Of a stretch of DNA of 64,000 nucleotides, positions 34,240 through 45,107 are shown piece by piece. Under the pieces are notes generated by a model that worked only from the letters and a program-made list of their open reading frames with translations, had not been told where the DNA came from and ran no database searches. Made by a program: the position numbers and the translations under genes. The first letter of the stretch is position 1, and each line of letters starts with the position of its first letter. Origin of the DNA: Echria macrotheca (lineage: Eukaryota > Ascomycota > Sordariomycetes > Sordariales > Schizotheciaceae); the NCBI GenBank assembly GCA_030411725.1, contig MU839831.1, forward strand, positions 558,001-622,000. The letters are read 5' to 3'.

Positions 34240-36529
34240 GGTGGCACGCGGGGAGTATCAGACACAAGGCGATCGCAAAACTGTCTTGGAAACGAATACG
34301 TCAAGATCCAAATGTCGCAGGTCCGGCTCTCCGGAGGGTATCGATGGTATCAACAATAACTCAAAATACTGGGCTTGAAATCGGCAGGCTCGGGACAGAT
34401 TTCCAAATTGTTGGGAAGAGAAGGCGGGGCATCCAGAGGAAAGGCTGCGCAAGGTGGTAACGTTATAAGAGCGGGGGGGAGCGCCGGGGGAGGCTGGGTG
34501 GGAAGGTGGGACGCCGACCTGAAGATCCCGTTGGGTCTGAGGTGCTCTGCGCCTGCCTGGCAGGGGGCCTCGCTTCCCTCTTGTGCGCTGACTGATTCGG
34601 CCTCTCAATACCGGTACCGCCAGACGTCGATGCCGCATGGTTTGATCGCATCCTGCATTGGCTCTCAAACAAACGACCCGCCCTCACTCCCAGGCCGTCT
34701 CTTTGGCGTCAACGGACCTGGCGCGAATCCTGTTGGCGCCTTATTGGCGAGTTCGCAAGAATGCCTTTATTTCGCGGCCCGCCCCGGAAAGTCTTGTTTG
34801 ATGTTGTCAAGCAAGAAAGAAAGCTCTATCGCGAGGCCTCTCATCAGCAGCCCTCTGAACGGGTCTTGGTGTATGCAGACAGTATGCGGCATGTACCTGT
34901 TTTGCATCAATCATTGGTCGCGGCACCTATAACACACGACGGCGTGCTAAACCTGCAAGGCAGTCATGAACCACTGGCCAGGACTTGGCGCGCTATCCGA
35001 ACCTCCCCTACCAACTCTCATCGCAGAAACGCGCCTTGCGATGCGCCCAGCCGAAAGATTCGGGGGTCGTTCTGCGAGTCGAGTACCTATGTCGTACATT
35101 GCTCCGCAGCTTGCTTCCCTCGAGTCACAGTCCTAGCGTCCATTCGTCCACTCAACTCGGAATCAAGATTATGTCCAAGACATATATACTGCGTCTCAGA
35201 CCGATTACCTCATACTCAGTTACAGTCCTCGAATTACGAGAACGTACTGAGACCAAGCTAACGCCTGGAAGCTTCTGGGGTAGACTTGGGAGTGGATACT
35301 TGAGCTCTCACTCACCCATGACACCGCAGAGCTTGATTTCCGAGGGATTTGAACCCGACTTACCCTCCAGTCGACCGCCCACACTGTCCGATCCGACCGA
35401 ATGACCATCACCAACGGGAGACTTTTGTCCAGCTCTTACGATAAGGCCGCCGAGTGGCGGCAGAGCACTCGTCGACAAACATACAAACATCTCCAGCGGC
35501 AGCTGATGGAGTCAACCCCTCCCCCGCATCTCAAGTGCTCAGCCTTCTCTGCGCACCACCCTCGACCCTACCGGGCGATCAGTTCGCCAGTCGGTTCCAT
35601 CCATTTCATGACAGTCTCGATACCTCTACACTAGACCTCGCCATCATGCATTGGAGCCCATCGAATGCAGCCCCATGCGAGGAACGGTCTCAGGCATGAT
35701 TTCTTGCGAAGTCTGTAATGACTTGCAGTAGGCAGCCCCACTAAACTCAACAGCATTTCGTCATCAGGTGCCCCGCTGCCTCTCTGACAGGGGTGTCTGT
35801 CTCGCCAAGCTTGCTGGTGGTGGATTCGGCTCCGATATCACCTGAACCACATCTCGTGAGCGAGTTCGTTGGACTTTTCCGCATCATCCGAAGATCAGAA
35901 AATTCTTTAGAAAGCGAGCCACTATCTCCGAGTAACTACCGGCCAGGCGAAAACTACCGAAGGCGGGATTTCCCTCCCGTCAGGGTGTTCTAGAACCTAT
36001 CAACCACACGGTGGCTGAGCTGGATGCTCAGCCGCATCCAACCTGCAGCCCAGTCTCGGAGCCACGAGAGGCAAGTCACTCCGTGGTGAGGTTTGCATTG
36101 AAAGGTGTGACTGTTCGAGAGTTGCGGTGAAGCCCCAAGTGGCGGCTTCTCAGCGATGAGTAGTTCGAACAGAGCCAAGGCTTCACTTTTCTTTGCCCGG
36201 CCACTTGGTGAGGGTTACTTCCTCCAGCGCCACACCGAAGGAGGCTGTAATCAACGGAGGATTATGAGATGATCTCCCGAGTCTTCTGTGACAACCCAGC
36301 CTCCGGCGTCCGTGTCGTTGTCCAGGCCTGCTCCTCACTAACAATCAACTTAGTGGAGTGCGGCAGAACGATACCATTGGCCGGGGAAGACTTCGATACC
36401 ACCACCACTCATGCCCTCTTTACAACACCTGCCTGCCGGTCTCGAACTATCGCTGCACCCTCTCAGTTTTAGGCCTCCAAGAGAGCAAAACGGCGAGAAA
36501 AAGAACAAAGAGAAGACAAAAAAGAAACA
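34240..36529. other. Long intergenic region
   Basis: About 2.3 kb between the DUF3824 start and the tRNA. No coding gene supported. A 7 bp inverted repeat (GGCTGAG..CTCAGCC) lies at about 36013-36034. A tRNA-like GATTTGAACCC at 35346-35356 was rejected. Confidence 0.5.
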
Positions 36530-36547
36530 CCTCGAAGTAATTCGAGG
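36518..36547 (-). terminator. Hairpin and T-run downstream of tRNA-Pro
   Basis: On the minus strand, just past the tRNA 3' end, CCTCGAA-TTAC-TTCGAGG forms a perfect 7 bp stem (36530-36547), followed by a T6 run (36518-36523). T6 is a normal RNA polymerase III terminator; the hairpin is extra. Confidence 0.6.
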
Positions 36548-36554
36548 TTGTTAC

Positions 36555-36644
36555 GGGTCTGGCCGGGGATTGAACCCGGGACCTCTCGCATATATGCTGT
36601 AGGGTGAACCCTAAGCGAGAATCATACCACTAGACCACCAGACC
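36555..36644 (-). tRNA. tRNA-Pro (anticodon AGG) with an 18 nt intron
   Basis: On the minus strand: acceptor stem GGTCTGG pairs with CCAGACC, 7 of 7. A box TGGTCTAGTGG, anticodon stem CTCGC/GCGAG with loop TTAGGGT, and B box GGTTCAATCC within the T arm CCGGG-TTCAATC-CCCGG. The discriminator is C, as in eukaryotic tRNA-Pro. The exonic sequence TTAGGG is separated from TGCGAG by 18 nt (36608-36591) at the canonical position one base after the anticodon. Mature length is 72 without CCA. Confidence 0.93.
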
Positions 36645-38250
36645 ATTCCAGCCCATCTGATCGATTGGCTGCTGTTGAGATTCGGGGTCGCTATTTGCAC
36701 TTTTCTTCATTTGGTCGGGTTTGCATCGCATTCCAAGTTTGACAACTCAGCATCCCGGTAGCTTGTGAAGCTGGTTGAAGTCGATTCGCAATGTTTGATG
36801 CATCTTTAATGATTTTCAGAGGAATTTTGACCAAGCAGAAACCGCGCGGCTTTCTCGAGAATGAAGTTGGGCGTGGTCAACAAAAGGGTCGGGGAAAGGG
36901 GAAAGAGGTAAGGTAAGTAAACAGACGTGATCCAGATGGGACGCCCACACTGCGTCTCTGTCTCATTTCGGTGGCACAATACCTTACTCCATAAACTGGG
37001 AGTCCGCTCGAGGTAGGTACTTGAGGTTGGGCAACAGTCAAACTTCGACTAGGTACCTTGAGGGCAGAGGGCAGAAATACACAGGGGAGGCAGGTACTTC
37101 TACAAAAGACAGTAAACAGTGTTCGACCGCGGTAAAGTAAGAAAGAAGGGATCCATTCATACACAGAAGAGAAAGGGGGGAAACAACACGATGAAATGGT
37201 ATTTTCGTATGGGCAGGTACACAACGTGGGTAGAAACATCAAGGCTTCTTTCAAACGAGCAACCCAGCCAGACTCTTCTTCCCCCATCTCCCTGCTAGAG
37301 AACTCCACTCAGATATCTATATCTGGTCTGAATCGAAAAGATCAGAAGATATTCCGTAGGTATCCAACATACGATACCGTCCCTCGTCAGCTGGTATGCA
37401 CCACCCTTCCGGCTCACAACTCAAAGATCACACTTGACTCTGGACGCGCAGGGTGCCGGCGATGATACAGATGTTCCAAACCAACATGTAAGAAAACAGG
37501 AACACTCTTTAAACAAAAGTAATAACTACAGCCAAGGTGCTACAAACTGGAACATGTCTTGCGCAACTGGAGCACCCTGTGGTCAGTCAGTATGAGGCTC
37601 TCCATTACATATCCGAGACCGTGGAAGAAAGAGAGTCCACGAATGTACCTCTCCTAGATTCTAGATCGGGCTAACTTCCAGTCTGCTAAAGTAGACCAGT
37701 CCCATCTCCCTCCTACGCATACATATCCTCCCAAGAGGAACGGGTGTCTCTCTGGAGATACTTATGTATTATGATAAGCATGGGAACTGATCATGTCGTG
37801 TTCAAATAGCTATACTCCGCAGCAAGGATTGCAATCACGTCCACAGCCGAAACAACCCAAGTCCAAGACCTTTCGAAGACAACGATCCTAGCTAGACAAT
37901 CCGCTGCTTGAATTTCCATTCATTCCATATCTCTACTCGGTATACTACAGCACTTAACACACAACAAGGGCTCCCCAGAATCGCTTGCAGCGGTAGAATT
38001 GAGGAATGAGGCACAAGATGGTCTCTGGCCCATTCATAAGCCATAATAGGATCTCTTTCCATGCTGTACCGCTCCTTGTCCTGCTGCCGTGAACAGGCAG
38101 CCGTCATACTCCATTGAGTCATGCCATACCTGGTATCCATCCATCACAAAGGGAAGTTTCTCTGATGAGAGATAATTAAACCGCCACCTCGCCTCAAAAA
38201 CCCCCGTCATCCAAGAAAAGAGCAAAGACGCCCGGCCACTACCGTCTCAC
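36645..38250. other. Long intergenic region, 3' of VAP
   Basis: 1.6 kb with no gene recognised. Contains several GGTACTTGAGG/GGTACCTTGAGG-like motifs near 37013-37060. Confidence 0.5.
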
Positions 38251-39459
38251 CTAGAAGAAAAAGTACGCCAGAAGGAACGAAATCAGGCAGAGGATTGCCA
38301 CGATTTGCACGGGTACGCCTTCTGTGCCTTGTCTCTCCGCTTGCGCAAGCGCCTGTGATGGCGTGGTGCTCTTTTCATCCGCCGCGATGGGCTTTCGCTG
38401 TTTCAGGCCACTGGTAGCCTGTTCCCTGAGAGAAGCAATAGTCGCCTCCGCCTTTGCGAGCTTCTCCTTGAGGTCTTCGTATGTCTCGGTGGCCACCGCC
38501 TTGACCTTTTCCACGGTGGGAGCGGCTGGAAGAATCGACGGCGCAGTCTCGGGTTCCTGCGCCACTTCACGCTTCGGCTCGACTTCACGCTTCGGCTCGA
38601 CTTCACGCTTCGGCTCGGGCTCCTCGGGAGAAGAAGGGCTGGCAATGGTCGTGCCTTCGTGTGGTGAGGAATACGAGGGTGGGGGGACATCGGGCGTAGA
38701 CTCAACCTAGCAGATGTGTGTCAGTATATTGACTTGGATGTTGACAGAGGCCGACAAACCCCATTCGCCAACGGCCGCATCGGTGTCGCAGCCACCGGCA
38801 GGTGATCCTCGCCTGAAGGAGGTAGCCAAGATACTCGGATCTTCTTCTCCTGGATCGCGGATCTTTCTACCGAATCCCACTGTAGACTGTGAGCTGCATG
38901 ACCTCCATCAACCTAAGGCTGACCCACGATTTGAGCAACATTTGTGAACTCTTTATCGCCGGTAATCATCACGGACTGGACGAGGAATTTGTCGCGGCAT
39001 CGTGCATCGGGAGACGGTTCCTGTTTCATAGCCTGAAGCAAGACTTTGTCGAGTCAGCGGACTCCCCCAGCACAGAACAATATCAGACTCACCAGAAACC
39101 TCGACTTCATGCCCGGGCTCGATGCGCCCAGAGTTGGGGCGTACGCAGTACCTATATATATAATTAGAATTCGTCGATGGGGATCGTAGAGAGCAGCAGG
39201 TAAAATTGCGGAACATACTGCTTGGGCGCAGTGGTTTTAACCTTGGGGTCGGGTTAGCAAATATGACAACAAGTGGTTCATCATCCTACCTTGAATGCGA
39301 CCGGGGATGCATTTGGATTCTTGATCTTGAGAATCTGCGAGACCTCGACAGTAAAGGGCCCTAAACCGGTCAGATCATCGGCGTGAGAAGCGGAGACAGC
39401 ACGATGCGAGGGCACGTACGGCGGAAGCCGAGCTCGAGAGCGTCGATTTCGACGGACAT
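38251..39459 (-). CDS. SCS2: VAP-family ER membrane protein (SCS2-like)
   Basis: ER tether that binds FFAT motifs and holds contact sites with plasma membrane and other organelles. Seven exons (39459-39420, 39360-39290, 39241-39219, 39151-39093, 39043-38928, 38879-38760, 38706-38251) give 294 residues. The MSP domain is residues 1 to about 125: PFTVEVSQILKIKNPNASPV, AFKVKTTAPKQYCVRPN, GRIEPGHEVEV and CRDKFLVQSVMI, and exon 6 adds IQEKKIRVSWLPP. A disordered linker has three copies of EPKREV. A coiled coil (LKEKLAKAEATIASLREQ) leads to one C-terminal membrane anchor (VPVQIVAILCLISFLLAYFFF), so the protein is tail-anchored. Exon 3 is only 23 nt. All six junctions were needed to rebuild the MSP domain. 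Confidence 0.92.
38564..38617. repeat. 18 bp tandem repeat x3 in the VAP linker
   Basis: Three perfect copies of an 18 bp unit encode EPKREV three times between the MSP domain and coiled coil. Copy number is likely to vary between strains. Confidence 0.92.
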
Positions 39460-40674
39460 GACGAAGGTTGCAGCTGTCGGACACTCGATGTGCGGGGTAT
39501 TCGCGATACGCGATGATGTTGTCGACCGTGGGCAGCAATTTCGTGCAGTTGGATATGGCGGCTGCGATAGTTGATGGATCGGGGCTGTTGTCACGGCACG
39601 AGATGTGTTACGACATTTCAGCGCGGTGACGGCAAAGCTGGCCAACTTTGAACTGGGAGTCCTGGCTGTCCGCTGGAGTGGCCCAGGCCTGTGGGCCCGT
39701 GCTGATCACCAGGCCCCCAGGCCGACTCCAACGAGAAGGCCAGATCTGGCCAATGAGAGGCCGGGTAACAACAGACTTCAGCACACGAGCCAATCGCACC
39801 GAGTGACGTGCTCCTTCCGTTGATGCCAGACCACTTCACTCTTGTCCAGCGCACCCGTCTCGCGAGCCAGCATAGGGAAGGGCAAACGACAAAGCATAGG
39901 TGCACTTGACTCTTGATGCCAATAGGTTCACTTTGCATTGAATATGCCAACGAACCTTGGTGGAGAACTCAAGAACGCAGCTGACGAAATCAGGAGGCAT
40001 GGTAGGAACAAGGTGAATAACCAGGGGTGTAAGAAGAACGATAGAGGTGATTTTCTATGGTTCAAGTGTATCCGGACGACTCAATGTTAACTGTCGGACG
40101 ATATATATTTGATGATGGAAGAACAACCGTGAGGGCTGACTAGCAAATAAGACGGTCTATATATATTCTATCTATAGCAAAGCACTATTCAATGAATTGA
40201 AGCCTCACTGGCCGACAGTGTTCACAAGTCAATAAAGCGAACAAGACTAAACAATCACTGGGCAAGGTGAGTTCAGGCACTAGGTAGTAGCGCCCTCGGC
40301 CAATCACCAGTGGGTCGGCTCTAGGCTGTCAGATGACGCGGGGCCCCTCATTGTTGCCCCTCGCTTGGTAACCTAGAAGGTAGTCGGGACCACGCCAGAG
40401 CTTTAGAGCTTCAAACACTCTGCCATCACACATATCCGGCGAAGTAAGCGCTCTGGACTTTTCCTTGTGAAGAGCCCTCTGCTTATCGTGACTGTGATTG
40501 GTCTTATCCGAAACCGTGTGAAGTGTCCACGGACTTCCACCTTCCATCGCTCGACCCGCAAGCTTCCAAAGCAGCTATTTAAACTCTTCCTCCATCCCAA
40601 AATTCTTCCTCCTACCAGACAGCCAGTATCCTTCTCGCAGAAACAGAGTCTCCATTATCCATTCAACACCCACC
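39460..40674. other. Divergent intergenic region VAP/UBX
   Basis: 1.2 kb with promoters on both sides. No gene seen. TATATATTTGATG at 40101 and TCTATATATATTC at 40157 are AT-rich islands. Confidence 0.5.
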
Positions 40675-41774
40675 ATGGGGCAAACGGATCTAGAGGTCTT
40701 GCTCGACATGGGCTTCGAGCCTGCACGTGCTCAGCTCGCCGTGAAGAAGACGGGAGGATGTCAGTTATACCATACCCTAGCAAGCTATCAGTACTAATGT
40801 CCTCGAACAGTGCAGGGAGCTCTGAACTGGCTGGAAGATAACCAGGATAAATCACTCGAGGAGCTTCAAGCGAGTGCGACAACCGCCGCCGCGAACAATG
40901 ACAACGAGGGCGGACCCTCTATCACCCCCGCGGATGGTGGTGAGAACGCCAAATCGCTAATTTGCAACGAGTGTGGAAAGAAGTTCCGCAACCATGACCA
41001 GGCTTCTTTCCACGCCTCCAAGACGTTCGTTGGGCCGTCTACATGCTTCAACCGTGGTGTCTGACAGCTGAATAGAGAGCATACGGATTTCTCCGAGTCG
41101 ACAGACGAGATCGCGCCGCTGACGGAAGAAGAGAAGAAGGCTAAACTGGAGGAGCTTCGCAAAAAGCTGGCAGAGAAGAAAGCGAACCTGTCTGTGCAGG
41201 AAAAGGAGGACGCCAAGCGTAACGAGGTCCGTCCCTTCATCTCTGCGATGTTTACATAACCGCTCATCTATTGCAGAAAATCCGCATGAAGTCCACAAAG
41301 GAAACGCAAGATCTGAAGGAGGAGCTGGCCCGAAAGGAGCAGATCAAGGAGGCGGCCAAAAAGCGTCAGGAGAAGCTGGAGGACCTCGAGGCGAAAAGGA
41401 GAATCAAGGCCAAGATCGAGGCCGACAAAGCTGAACGCAAGCGGAAAGAAGAGGAAGCCAAAGCGCTTCGTGAAGGCAGATCGGTCCCTTCAGCTCCAGC
41501 TCCAGCACAACCTGCCCCTTCCGCCCCGAAGCCCGCCTCGACACATAACGAAGCCCGTCTCCGTCTCCAAACGCCCGGAGGAAATATTCAAAAGACCTAT
41601 CCGGCCGATACTACACTATTTGAAGTCGCCCAGCAGCTGGAGTCGGAGACTGGGAGGCCTGTGACGAGCTTCACCATGACCTTCCCTCGGAAGACGTTCG
41701 AGGCGGGAGTTGACTTTGGGCAGACATTGAAGGAGGCCGGGTTTGTTCCCAGCGCCGTCCTGATAGTTAAATAG
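40675..41774 (+). CDS. UBA-C2H2-UBX protein (UBXN1/SAKS1-like p97/Cdc48 cofactor)
   Basis: Likely adaptor between ubiquitinated proteins and Cdc48. Four exons (40675-40759, 40811-41024, 41076-41226, 41277-41774) give 315 residues. N-terminal UBA domain: LEVLLDMGFEPARAQLAVKKTGG-LQGALNWLEDN. A single C2H2 finger, CNECGKKFRNHDQASFHASKTEH, lies near 70-95, with an intron just before its last His. A Lys/Glu-rich coiled coil spans about 100-210. The C-terminal UBX domain (about 230-315) has EARLRLQTPGGNIQKTYPAD and MTFPRKTFE, where the FPR turn is the Cdc48-binding motif. Human UBXN1 lacks the zinc finger, so the combination is a fungal feature or an exon gain. Confidence 0.9.
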
Positions 41775-42807
41775 GGTAGAAGACAGTTGGGACTGCGGCG
41801 GAGGGAATGACCGTCGTCGCTGATGGTTCCTTAGAGTCATGAGCAAGCGGTGCCCAAGACCAACAGAATAGAGCCGCATAAGAAATATCCCGAGACCGAA
41901 TTAAAGTAGCTACTCTAACCTGTTACCTGTCATGCCTGTGACTGCTGTGAATGAACTCATTACCGAGATACGGCCCAAGTCACCCCACAAACTGATGCAG
42001 AGTTACGTACAGACAAGGTAAACAAATTAGAGGTATGCTTGACAGCATATTCCGGCAAGGCCGGTGGAAAGCCGATACCACCCCGCCTGCCAGATCCCGT
42101 TCCGTTTCAGACATCGGGATCACTTTCGGGGCCCACCGTCAAATCAAGCTTCGGGAAGCAGCTCTACTCTGCTCTACACAGTAACCGCTGAGGTAAAGGG
42201 TGACTGTCGACGTCGAGCGGTCCAGTCTCCCAGACCACTGTGTCAGTTGCCCAATACTTCGACGCTCCCATTTGGCTACACTACATCTTCTAGAACCGTC
42301 ACATACCGAAGATGTAGACTAGCCGAGGATAATAAGATCAAATTCCGGGATTGAATGTCCTGTGACAGACTCGAGATTCAAGCGGGCGAGACACACCAAG
42401 CCGTTTTGGGGTTGGCGTTCCAAGTGGGGCAGTCTGCCAGGGTCCGCAACTCAGGCGGGAGGTGGTGACATCATCTTGCAGGGGGGACAAAGGCGCAAAC
42501 AGTTCTCGAGCTACGATGCGATGATGTTATGCCATGCTGGCTGGCAGCTGGGTGCTTGCCCACTGAGCGCAAGGGGGCGATCAGGTAGCCCGTTACCTAC
42601 TGGAATCGTGACGCACAAAGAGGAGACCCCCCGCCCTGGCGTCCGGTTGCTCCGTTTTATAAACCTGCACCTGCCCTCTCCCAGCTTTGCGTCTCCCGCT
42701 TCTCACCACCAATACACGATCCAATTCCACTCGAATCTTTCCATTCCAAGCTCACCAGCACCAATTCGCATCAGGATCTCAAACTTTTGAACCCAAAAAC
42801 CGTCACC
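41775..42807. other. Intergenic region
   Basis: 3' flank of the UBX gene, then the promoter of the small membrane-protein gene, with a TTTTATAAACC TATA-like element at 42656. No other gene seen. Confidence 0.5.
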
Positions 42808-43580
42808 ATGTCTCTGCACTGTAAGCTGGTCCTCGTTCTCCCTGCATTCCCCAGCTAGTTTCCACCGGATGTTGGATCAAACGACCAATTCGCGCCGTCA
42901 CAAACTTTAAGCTAGGCCGACATGACACTAATGCCCCGCCAGATCTCCCTCCCGTCAAGCCGTCGGCCATCGCCCTCGGTCTTGTTTTCAACCAGACGAC
43001 GGAGCTGGCCATCCTCTCGCCCCTCTTCGGCCAGACCTGGCAGAAGGCTAAGCAGTCCAACACCAAGGAGGAGTTCCTGCGGTCCAAGGAGGCGACGAGC
43101 GCCGCCGTCGCTTGGGGCACGTCGTTCCTCGGCTCCGGTCTGCAGTCGTATGGTGTTGCCGCCCTCATCAACGCGACGGGCACGCTCAGCTACAAGGGCG
43201 CCGCCTACCTCGGTGCTCTCATCTTTGCCGCCAGCAACGCTCCTACCGTTAGTTCCCCCACATTTAGGCCTAGCTGTCGGATCAGGAATTAACACCATCG
43301 CAGTTCTTCAACGAGATCCTGATTGAGAAGCGCCCCCTCGAGACCATCACCGCCAGTGTCGTCGCCAAGCTCCTCGAGACGGTCGGCCTGTCCATGTTCT
43401 TGACCTGGTGGGGAACACGCACCAACCCCTTTGAATAGTATGTCTCATTCTTTCCTACCATCTGACCAAATAAAGTCAAAGAGAAATATCTAAGAGCTGA
43501 CGGTGGAGATTTATGATGGATATAGTGCGAACCCCAACCGTGGAACTCCTCTCAGCCGGAACGCCTTCCGCGGCGAGTAG
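42808..43580 (+). CDS. Small multi-pass membrane protein, DUF1761-like
   Basis: Four exons (42808-42820, 42943-43247, 43304-43437, 43526-43580) give 168 residues. Exon 1 is 13 nt, coding MSLH plus one base. Four hydrophobic stretches are visible: SAIALGLVFNQ, AAVAWGTSFLGSGLQSYGVAALI, AAYLGALIFAASN and LLETVGLSMFLTWWG. The block ILSPLFGQTWQK resembles the GPLFGKAW-like turn of DUF1761 proteins. Function unknown. The last intron starts inside a TAG: unspliced, the frame stops at 43436-43438 (149 residues); spliced (GTATGT..TATAG), it adds YANPNRGTPLSRNAFRGE. The spliced form is chosen because donor and branch site (GCTGAC) are strong. Confidence 0.75.
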
Positions 43581-44252
43581 AGGGTAATGGTATCGCATCC
43601 GGGTAATGGGCTTTGAAGGGGAGAAATGTTTTCAGGCGTAGGGTCAAGTGTGCGCCATGCACCTTGCATAGAGTGCTATACCAGCAGCAGCAGAGCAGTG
43701 GAGAATGAATCTGGGTTTCCTCGAATTGTACTTGTAGCTCTCATAGTCGCGTTAGCATCCTGAGGAATGGAGCTGGCTTTTCAACTATGAATTGACCTTT
43801 GACTAGTGATGGCTCTTTGCTTGATGAAACGGTACTCGACTAGTCGGTCTAGACTTCAAAGTTCGCCAAACCTCCACGACCCGAGATTGTCAGGCTGGGG
43901 CCGTAACGGTACCTGCGCCAGCCAGACTCTTACGCTGCGCATATCTGAAGCGGCAGGCATGGCTCTTGCGCACCCTCTCTGCGAATGTAGAGTATATATA
44001 TGAGGAGGTCTCGACGTGCTGTCGGAACCGTCTTATTGTACTGTGGTACTTACCATCCTTCTAACTTTCGTCACCACTACTTGATCAAGGTCCATCTTTC
44101 CAGGATCTAAACACCTGCGGCGGTAGCCTTGTTAGCCAGAAGAATTACAAACCCACTATTTCTACTACGGGTCTATTATTTCTTTAGTTGTGTACTTCTA
44201 GTGAGTAGTTTAAAGTCTTGTTGGCTTGTTGACTTGTTGCGATACTTGTTAT

Positions 44253-44274
44253 GTTGTGTGTGTGTGTGTGTGTG
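44253..44274. repeat. GT microsatellite
   Basis: About ten GT units in non-coding DNA. Confidence 0.85.
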
Positions 44275-44928
44275 GATGGTTACGGGGTGTCTTTTATGTA
44301 GGGAATACATCACGAGCGGTAGAATAAGACGGTACGGTTCCGCTCGATAGGACATCTCGCGAGACCTACTCATATATATTAGTTATATATTAGTAGTGTA
44401 TGGAGGAGCAGAGGGACGTAGCTCAGCACGCGCCCCAACACACACGACACCTCAGGTGTTTTTCGCCGGAGTTCTTCGGCTCTCCCTGGGGCTAAGTGAT
44501 ACAGCATCGACAACAACAAATCTGTGGGTTTAGAGGTCGAGAGAGTGCGGTCGTCAGCGGTCAGTGTTCAGTAATATCCTTTTGACGGCAGATGTCAGCA
44601 TGATCCAGGTCTTGTCAAAGCCACCCCTTTTTTCAAAATGTTTTTTTATTCTATTTTTCCTGCTTTTTTCTTCTTCTTTTTGGAAATAAAGCCAGAACGA
44701 CCTCTCCACCGAGGTGCACACTTATTGTATCTCAACGTGTACCTAGCTAGGTTTCGTGTATTGTACATACATGCAGGAAGCTGGACTGGAACCCATGTAA
44801 AACGCCGCTCCCGATAGTTAAGTCGATCCCAGACCAGGGCCGCTTCCCGCCAGAAAAAGCAAACTCTATCATAGCGAGTGCTAGACTGGTGAAGGGATAA
44901 CTCAGACAACAAGGAGGGTGGGATATAT

Positions 44929-44948
44929 ATCTTGTCGGCCGACAAGAT
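44929..44948. other. Perfect 20 bp palindrome
   Basis: ATCTTGTCGG followed by its exact reverse complement CCGACAAGAT, with no spacer, about 160 bp beyond the NHP2 stop. The centre CGG/CCG is the kind of inverted triplet bound by Zn2Cys6 regulators, but the pairs abut. In RNA it could fold as a hairpin only with loss of central pairs. Confidence 0.8.
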
Positions 44949-45107
44949 TACAGAGGTTGAGCAGCTCCCCCGGTGGGAGCTGACACACACTTTTTTGTTC
45001 CGTCAAGCAGTTGCCGTTGAAAAGACTCTTTCTGACCGCCTGTGGACTCTTTCCATCGGGGGCATGAAAGCAATGTCGTCCCTTTTCTCTACTCATCATA
45101 CCGCCTC

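Larger units (their letters stand above)
43581..45107. other. Convergent intergenic region
   Basis: 1.5 kb with a GT microsatellite, AT-rich patches (TATATATTAGTTATATATTAG at 44372) and two palindromes. No gene seen. Confidence 0.5.

Noticed and set aside
35331..35400. Possible tRNA on the minus strand (GGGTTCAAATCCC at 35345-35357)
   Set aside because: The T-arm has only three pairs, and no matching acceptor stem, A box or anticodon stem could be found upstream.
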